Assembly: GCA_035689185.1 (NCBI GenBank)
Contig: DASSLY010000110.1
Span: 1-26,939, forward strand
DNA length: 26,939 nt
Reading direction: 5' to 3'
From: DASSLY01 sp035689185
Lineage (GTDB): Bacteria > Actinomycetota > Actinomycetes > Actinomycetales > Dermatophilaceae
Positions 22,991-26,939 of this stretch are shown in pieces; positions within the stretch are counted from its first letter, which is position 1; every line of letters starts with the position of its first letter. A program made the translations under genes and the position numbers. The notes beneath the pieces were generated by a model. That model worked only from the letters and a program-made list of their open reading frames with translations, ran no database searches and was not told where the DNA came from.

Positions 22991-23008
22991 TCGTGACGAG
23001 CGTCACGA
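22991..23008. promoter_or_regulatory. CRP/GlxR-like palindromic operator candidate
   Basis: TCGTGACG-AG-CGTCACGA is a perfect 8-bp-arm inverted repeat. Its core GTGA-N6-TCAC (22993-23006) matches the half-sites and spacing of CRP-family operators (consensus TGTGA-N6-TCACA). It lies about 100 bases upstream of the putative promoter of the acetyltransferase gene and just after the response regulator gene. A terminator stem is the alternative, but a two-base loop makes a hairpin poor. Confidence 0.5.
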
Positions 23009-23105
23009 CCGCCTCGGCGTGCTCTAGCCGACACTGAACTGGGACAAAACACCGCGAAACGGACGGTTGCGCCGGGGCGTCCCCGCGGACCTCCACCCGC
23101 CCCTA

Positions 23106-23133
23106 TTGCGGACAGGGGCCCAGACCCTAGAGT
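23106..23133 (+). promoter_or_regulatory. Putative promoter of acetyltransferase gene
   Basis: TTGCGG (23106-23111) and TAGAGT (23128-23133) are separated by 16 bases and resemble actinobacterial -35 and -10 boxes. A transcript from here would have a leader of about 85 bases before GTG 23224. Confidence 0.4.
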
Positions 23134-23223
23134 CGAGCCCTGGTCGCCGCCGCCTCCGGTCGGCGCTGCCAGGCGGGTAGGGGCCCGGTGCGGTGGTTCT
23201 CGTTGTGGTCGAAGGAGGAACTC

Positions 23224-23802
23224 GTGTCGCGACCCCAGGTGCACGTCCGTCGGGTGGCCGCCCAGCAGCAGGCCGACTTCGCCGGGTTATGGCGCTCGGC
23301 TCGCGCCGAGGCGGGGCTCACGGCGGACACCGTGACCCGTATGACCAGCGATCAGCAGGTCCGGGCGGCGCTGGCCAGGGACGACGTCCATGCCTTTCTG
23401 GCCGTCGTGGACGAGCGGCCGGTCGGGCTGATGGTCCTGGTCGACACGTCTCTGTTCAGCCTCAGCGACGCCCCCTGCGTCAGCGTGGACCAGCTGTATG
23501 TCGCTCCGCACGCCCGTCGGATGGGGGTGGCCAGGGCCCTGCTCGGCGCCGCCGCTACCCACGCCGACCTGGTCGGCGCGGGACAGGTGTCCATTTCGGT
23601 GCCGTCCCAGTCCCGCGACACGAACCGCTTCTTCGCCCGCCTGGGCTTCACCCCGCTGGTCGTCAAGCGGGTCACCGCGACCGCCGCGCTGCATCTGAGG
23701 CTGGCCGGCACCAAGCAGACCAGCCGGGCCGACTCCGTCCTGCTGCACCGCCGCCGCTCGCTGCGGGCCAGGGCGACCCGAACCGCGACCGCGGCGCGCT
23801 AA
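23224..23802 (+). CDS. GNAT family N-acetyltransferase
   Basis: 192 residues from GTG 23224, with AAGGAGG (23212-23218) five bases upstream. The GNAT fold is visible: VHVRRVAAQQQADFAGLW (beta 1 and helix 1), AFLAVVDERPVGLMVLV (beta strands 2-3), then the acetyl-CoA motif A VDQLYVAPHARRMGVARAL (about 88-106), in which the usual RGxGxG/A loop appears as RRMGVA, and motif B SISVPSQSRDTNRFFARLGF (124-142). The C-terminal tail is strongly basic (RRRSLRARATRTATAAR) and may be disordered or bind nucleic acid. The substrate is unknown. It is convergent with the thioesterase gene. Confidence 0.9.
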   Translation: MSRPQVHVRRVAAQQQADFAGLWRSARAEAGLTADTVTRMTSDQQVRAALARDDVHAFLAVVDERPVGLMVLVDTSLFSLSDAPCVSVDQLYVAPHARRMGVARALLGAAATHADLVGAGQVSISVPSQSRDTNRFFARLGFTPLVVKRVTATAALHLRLAGTKQTSRADSVLLHRRRSLRARATRTATAAR

Positions 23803-23908
23803 CCTCGTCCGCCCTCCCGCCAGCGGGCCTACCTTCGGGCCCGAGGCACACGTGCGGGTCACCAGGCGCACCGCCGGGGATGCGCCCAGGGCTCCGTTGG
23901 TGTGCCTG

Positions 23909-23963
23909 GGCCGAGGGACGCACCGACTCAGGCCGAAGGGACGCACCGAATCAGGCCGAAGGG
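23909..23963. repeat. About 23-base tandem repeat at the 3' end of the thioesterase gene
   Basis: GGCCGAGGGACGCACCGACT and the next two bases (23909-23930) are followed by a near-identical 23-base copy (23931-23953) and a partial third copy (from 23954). The third copy lies in the thioesterase gene and the junction with the second copy falls on its stop codon (23951-23953). Confidence 0.75.
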
Positions 23964-24409
23964 GGGAGGTCTCCGCCCTCGCGTGCCCGCTCGGCGGGCG
24001 GGCGGCCCCGGATCAGGCAGGTGAGCCGGGCCGTGCACACCAGGGCACCGTCGCCGTCGACGACCGACACGGCATACGAAGTGGTCGTGGACCCGAGGTG
24101 GATCGCGGTCGCCGTCGCGGTGACGTGACCCGAGCGCACGGCTCGGTGGTGGGTGGCGTTGATGTCGACGCCGACGGCGACCCGCCCCGCGCCGTGCCGG
24201 CCCGCGTGCAGCGCCGAGCCGACCGAGCCGACAGTCTCGGCCAGCGCGACGCTGGCGCCACCGTGCAGCAGCCCGTAAGGCTGGGTGTTGCCCTCGACCG
24301 GCATCCGGGCCACCACCCGCTCCGGCGTGGCCTCCAGGAGCTCGATCCCCATCCGCTCGCCGAGAGTGCCCCGGTTCATGGCGATGACCTGGGCCAGGTA
24401 GTCGCTCAT
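23951..24409 (-). CDS. PaaI-type hotdog-fold thioesterase
   Basis: 152 residues from ATG 24409, with GAGGA nine bases upstream. The protein is one hotdog domain: MGIELLEATPERVVARMPV, the active-site stretch PYGLLHGGASVALAETVGS with H49-G50-G51 and the probable catalytic E58, VDINATHHRAVRSGHVTATA and the final strand LVCTARLTCLIRG. This is the layout of PaaI/YbdB-type acyl-CoA thioesterases that hydrolyse phenylacetyl-, benzoyl- or similar CoA thioesters; the exact substrate cannot be read. The last residues (about 134-152) are outside the fold and coincide with the local repeat. It is divergent from polA, with 65 bases between starts. Confidence 0.92.
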   Translation of the reverse strand: MSDYLAQVIAMNRGTLGERMGIELLEATPERVVARMPVEGNTQPYGLLHGGASVALAETVGSVGSALHAGRHGAGRVAVGVDINATHHRAVRSGHVTATATAIHLGSTTTSYAVSVVDGDGALVCTARLTCLIRGRPPAERAREGGDLPPSA

Positions 24410-24461
24410 CGTTGCCGTTCCTCGCGGTTCGCGGCGAAGGGGTGGTGTCGGTGCACTGGCC

Positions 24462-24467
24462 TAGGCT
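24462..24467 (+). promoter_or_regulatory. -10 element TAGGCT, leaderless start of polA
   Basis: TAGGCT ends 7 bases before GTG 24475, the position expected if transcription begins at the start codon. No Shine-Dalgarno at a good distance and no clear -35 are seen. Confidence 0.45.
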
Positions 24468-24474
24468 GCCATGC

Positions 24475-26939
24475 GTGAGTCGACTGCTGCTCGTGGACGG
24501 GCACTCGCTGGCCTACCGCGCGTTCTACGCCCTGCCGGTGGAGAACTTTGCCACGACCACCGGGCAGCCGACGAACGCCGTCTACGGCTTCACCTCGATG
24601 CTCATCAACGTCCTGCGGGACGAGGTGCCGACCCACGTGGCGGTCACCTTCGACGTCGCCCGGTCGACGTTTCGCAACGAGGCCTACGCCGAGTACAAGG
24701 CGGGCCGGTCCAAGGCACCGGAGGAGTTCCACGGCCAGGTCGACCTGGTCAAGGAGGTGCTCGACGCGCTGCGCATCCGCTACGTGGAGTCCGCCGGCTA
24801 CGAGGCCGACGACGTCATCGCGACGCTGACCACGCAGGCCCGGGAGCGTGGGATGGAGGTGCTCATCTGCTCCGGTGACCGGGACACCTTCCAGCTGGTC
24901 TCCGACGAGGTCACGGTCCTCTACCCCATCCGCGGGGTGTCCGAGCTGACCCGGATGACCAGCGACGCCGTGGTCGCGCGCTACGGCGTGGGTCCGGAGC
25001 TCTACAGCGACCTGGCCGCGCTGGTCGGGGAGTCCTCGGACAACCTGCCCGGGGTCCCGGGGGTCGGCCCGAAGACGGCAGCGAAGTGGCTGCAGCAGTA
25101 CGGCGACCTGACCGGGCTGGTCGCGGCCGTGGGGGAGATCAAGGGCAAGGCGGGGGAGTCGCTGCGGTCACACCTCGACGGGGTGCTGCGCAACCGCCGG
25201 GTGAACCAGCTGGTCCGCGACGTCGCCCTCGACGTCGCGGTGGACGACCTGGCCCGGGTCAACTGGGACCGGGAGGAGGTGCACAAGGTCTTCGACGGCC
25301 TGGAGTTCCGGGTGCTGCGGGACCGGTTGTTCGAGTACCTCGACTCGGTCCAGGTGGAGGCCGACGCCGGGTTCGACCTGGACGCGGCCGTGCTCGACCC
25401 GGCCCAGGTGCCGTCCTGGCTCGCCGACTATGCGGGCCCGGGCAAGCGGGTCGGGCTGCACGTGGTGGGCTCCTGGGCGCGCGGCACGGGTGACCCGCAC
25501 GCGCTGGCGGTCGCGTCCGCGACCGACGCCGCGGCATACGTCGACCTCGCCACCCTGGACGAGCCGGCGGAGGCGGCGGTCGCCGTATGGCTGGCCGACC
25601 CGGGCCGACCCAAGGCCCTGTATGACGCGAAGGGGCCGATCCAGGCCCTCGCCGCCCGCGGGCTGCCGCTGCGCGGCGTCACCAGCGACACCGCGCTCGC
25701 GGCCTACCTGGTCCGGCCGGACCAGCGCTCGTACGACCTGGCCGACCTGGTGCTGCGCAACCTGCACCGTGAGCTGCGCGCCGAGGTCGAGGAGGGCGGC
25801 CAAGGGGTCCTGGACCTGGGCGAGGAGGACACCGAGGTCGAGTCCGCGATGGTCCGGGCCCGGGCCATCCTGGACCTCGCCGACGCGCTGGACACCCAGC
25901 TGGCGGCCACCGGCGGGGCGGTGCTGCTGAGCCAGGTCGAGCTGCCCCTGGTCGACGTGCTCGCCGAGATGGAGCGGGTCGGGATCGCCGCCGACGTCGC
26001 ACTGCTCGAGTCGTTGGAGTCGCACTTCGCCGACCAGGTCCGCGCCGCGCAGCAGGACGCGTATGACGCGATCGGCGGGGACCAGATCAACCTCGGCTCC
26101 CCCAAGCAGCTGCAGGTCGTGCTCTTCGACACGCTGGGGATGCCGAAGACGAAGCGGACCAAGACCGGCTACACGACCGACGCCGACGCGCTGCAGGAGC
26201 TGTTCGTCAAGACCGAGCACCCGTTCCTGGAGGCGCTGCTGCGGCACCGGGACGCGTCGAGGCTGCGGGTGACGGTGGAGGGGCTGGCCAAGTCGGTGGC
26301 CGACGACGGGCGGATCCACACGACCTACCAGCAGACGATCGCGGCGACCGGGCGGCTGTCGTCGACCGAGCCCAACCTGCAGAACATCCCGATCCGCACC
26401 GACGAGGGGCGGCGGATCCGCTCGGTGTTCGTCGTCGGCGCGGGGTACGAGTCGCTGATGTCGGTGGACTACAGCCAGATCGAGATGCGCATCATGGCGC
26501 ACCTGTCCGGCGACGAGGCGCTGATCGAGGCGTTCCGGTCGGGGGAGGACCTGCACCGGTTCGTCGGGTCGCGCGTGTTCGGGGTGCCGCCGAGCGAGGT
26601 CACCGCGACGATGCGGTCCAAGATCAAGGCGATGTCTTACGGCTTGGCCTACGGCCTGTCGGCCTTCGGCCTGTCCCGTCAGCTGACCATCTCCACGACC
26701 GAGGCATCGGCGCTGATGGAGGAGTACTTCGCCCGGTTCGGCGGGGTGCGGGACTACCTGCGCGACGTGGTGGCGCAGGCCCGGCAGACCGGGTACACCG
26801 AGACGATGCTCGGCCGGCGCCGGTACCTGCCGGACCTGACCTCGGACAACCGGCAGCGCCGGGAGATGGCCGAGCGGATGGCGCTGAACGCCCCGATCCA
26901 GGGGTCTGCCGCGGACATCATCAAGGTGGCCATGCTCCG
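24475..26939 (+). CDS. polA: DNA polymerase I (3' end beyond window)
   Basis: About 821 residues are present, open to the right edge; full-length relatives are about 900. Pol I fills repair gaps and removes RNA primers. The 5' nuclease (1 to about 290) has LLLVDGHSLAYRAFYALP, TFDVARSTFRNEAYAEYKAG, YEADDVIATL, SGDRDTFQLV and the helix-hairpin-helix GVPGVGPKTAAKWL. The middle domain (about 300-490) is a 3'-5' exonuclease fold whose acidic residues are missing (GLHVVGSW where DTE is expected), so proofreading is probably absent, as in mycobacterial Pol I. The polymerase domain has TTYQQTIAATGRLSSTEPNLQNIP, motif A VDYSQIEMRIMAHLSG (D665) and motif B R714, K718, Y722. GTG 24475 is chosen because the homology starts at SRLLLVDG; the ATG at 24471 is in another frame. 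Confidence 0.97.
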   Translation, partial: MSRLLLVDGHSLAYRAFYALPVENFATTTGQPTNAVYGFTSMLINVLRDEVPTHVAVTFDVARSTFRNEAYAEYKAGRSKAPEEFHGQVDLVKEVLDALRIRYVESAGYEADDVIATLTTQARERGMEVLICSGDRDTFQLVSDEVTVLYPIRGVSELTRMTSDAVVARYGVGPELYSDLAALVGESSDNLPGVPGVGPKTAAKWLQQYGDLTGLVAAVGEIKGKAGESLRSHLDGVLRNRRVNQLVRDVALDVAVDDLARVNWDREEVHKVFDGLEFRVLRDRLFEYLDSVQVEADAGFDLDAAVLDPAQVPSWLADYAGPGKRVGLHVVGSWARGTGDPHALAVASATDAAAYVDLATLDEPAEAAVAVWLADPGRPKALYDAKGPIQALAARGLPLRGVTSDTALAAYLVRPDQRSYDLADLVLRNLHRELRAEVEEGGQGVLDLGEEDTEVESAMVRARAILDLADALDTQLAATGGAVLLSQVELPLVDVLAEMERVGIAADVALLESLESHFADQVRAAQQDAYDAIGGDQINLGSPKQLQVVLFDTLGMPKTKRTKTGYTTDADALQELFVKTEHPFLEALLRHRDASRLRVTVEGLAKSVADDGRIHTTYQQTIAATGRLSSTEPNLQNIPIRTDEGRRIRSVFVVGAGYESLMSVDYSQIEMRIMAHLSGDEALIEAFRSGEDLHRFVGSRVFGVPPSEVTATMRSKIKAMSYGLAYGLSAFGLSRQLTISTTEASALMEEYFARFGGVRDYLRDVVAQARQTGYTETMLGRRRYLPDLTSDNRQRREMAERMALNAPIQGSAADIIKVAML

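Larger units (their letters stand above)
22866..23223. other. Gene-free region with repeats and a CRP-like palindrome
   Basis: No convincing gene occupies this 358-base stretch. It holds a 38-base direct repeat (22906-22988), an 8-bp-arm palindrome (22991-23008), a possible promoter (23106-23133) and the ribosome binding site of the acetyltransferase gene (GAAGGAGGA 23211-23219). The part from 23009 to 23100 is comparatively AT-rich (ACAAAACACCGCGAAAC) and shows nothing else I can name. Confidence 0.7.

Noticed and set aside
22756..23244. Minus-strand open frame covering the intergenic repeats
   Set aside because: Composition is R/G/P/S rich, it overlaps the 3' end of the response regulator and the start of the acetyltransferase gene, and no domain is visible.
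24471..24878. ATG at 24471 as the start of a gene
   Set aside because: It opens a frame with no conserved sequence. The polA frame starts at GTG 24475, where the DNA polymerase I N-terminal motif begins.

Overview
The window is a stretch of a high-GC actinobacterial chromosome. The evidence is dense C/G-ending codons, frequent GTG starts, a mix of ATGA/GTGA gene overlaps and apparently leaderless mRNAs, and a gene order (hisI, trpE, Trp-associated membrane protein, trpC, trpB, trpA, lgt, then pyk, an ANTAR response regulator and polA) that matches the order I recall from Mycobacterium and other actinobacteria. The lgt-gltB-gltD-pyk arrangement and general style suggest a Micrococcales-like organism (perhaps near Intrasporangiaceae); that placement is an inference with low confidence.

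Layout. 1-370: 3' end of an ABC transporter ATPase. 431-2881: four minus-strand genes (a two-TM membrane protein, a DUF4342 protein, a small CoA-binding protein and a protein made of two fused ABM-like domains). This block looks lower in GC than the rest and lacks the GTATG word common elsewhere; it is the best candidate for an acquired or poorly described module. 3063-5709: hisI-trpE-Trp-associated membrane protein, coupled by 4-base overlaps. 5788-7193: three small membrane proteins (HGxxPAAW-like, DUF4190-like, DUF2752). 7240-10971: trpC-trpB-trpA-lgt, tightly coupled. 11200-17203: gltB-gltD, encoding both subunits of NADPH glutamate synthase, preceded by a 10-bp-period tandem repeat. 17023-20020 (minus): a three-gene flavin/heme electron-transfer module: ferric reductase-like flavocytochrome, FMN-binding lipoprotein-like protein, and ApbE flavin transferase. 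The last gene runs antisense into the 3' end of gltD.

20107-21555: pyk. 21556-21876: GC-rich repeat array that includes a duplication of the flank and first bases of the following tRNA. 21877-21959: tRNA-Leu(CAA). 22020-22865: ANTAR response regulator (PdtaR-like) with a long low-complexity N-terminus. 22866-23223: repeat-rich intergenic stretch with a CRP-like palindrome. 23224-23802: GNAT acetyltransferase. 23951-24409 (minus): PaaI-type hotdog thioesterase. 24475-end: polA, cut by the window edge.

Functionally the window is mostly core metabolism: tryptophan synthesis (trpE, C, B, A; trpG and trpD are not here), one step of histidine synthesis, ammonia assimilation through GOGAT, glycolysis (pyk), lipoprotein maturation (lgt) and DNA repair/replication (polA). 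The most interesting accessory parts are the minus-strand cluster at the left, the flavinylation module with its antisense overlap, and several unexplained intergenic repeats.
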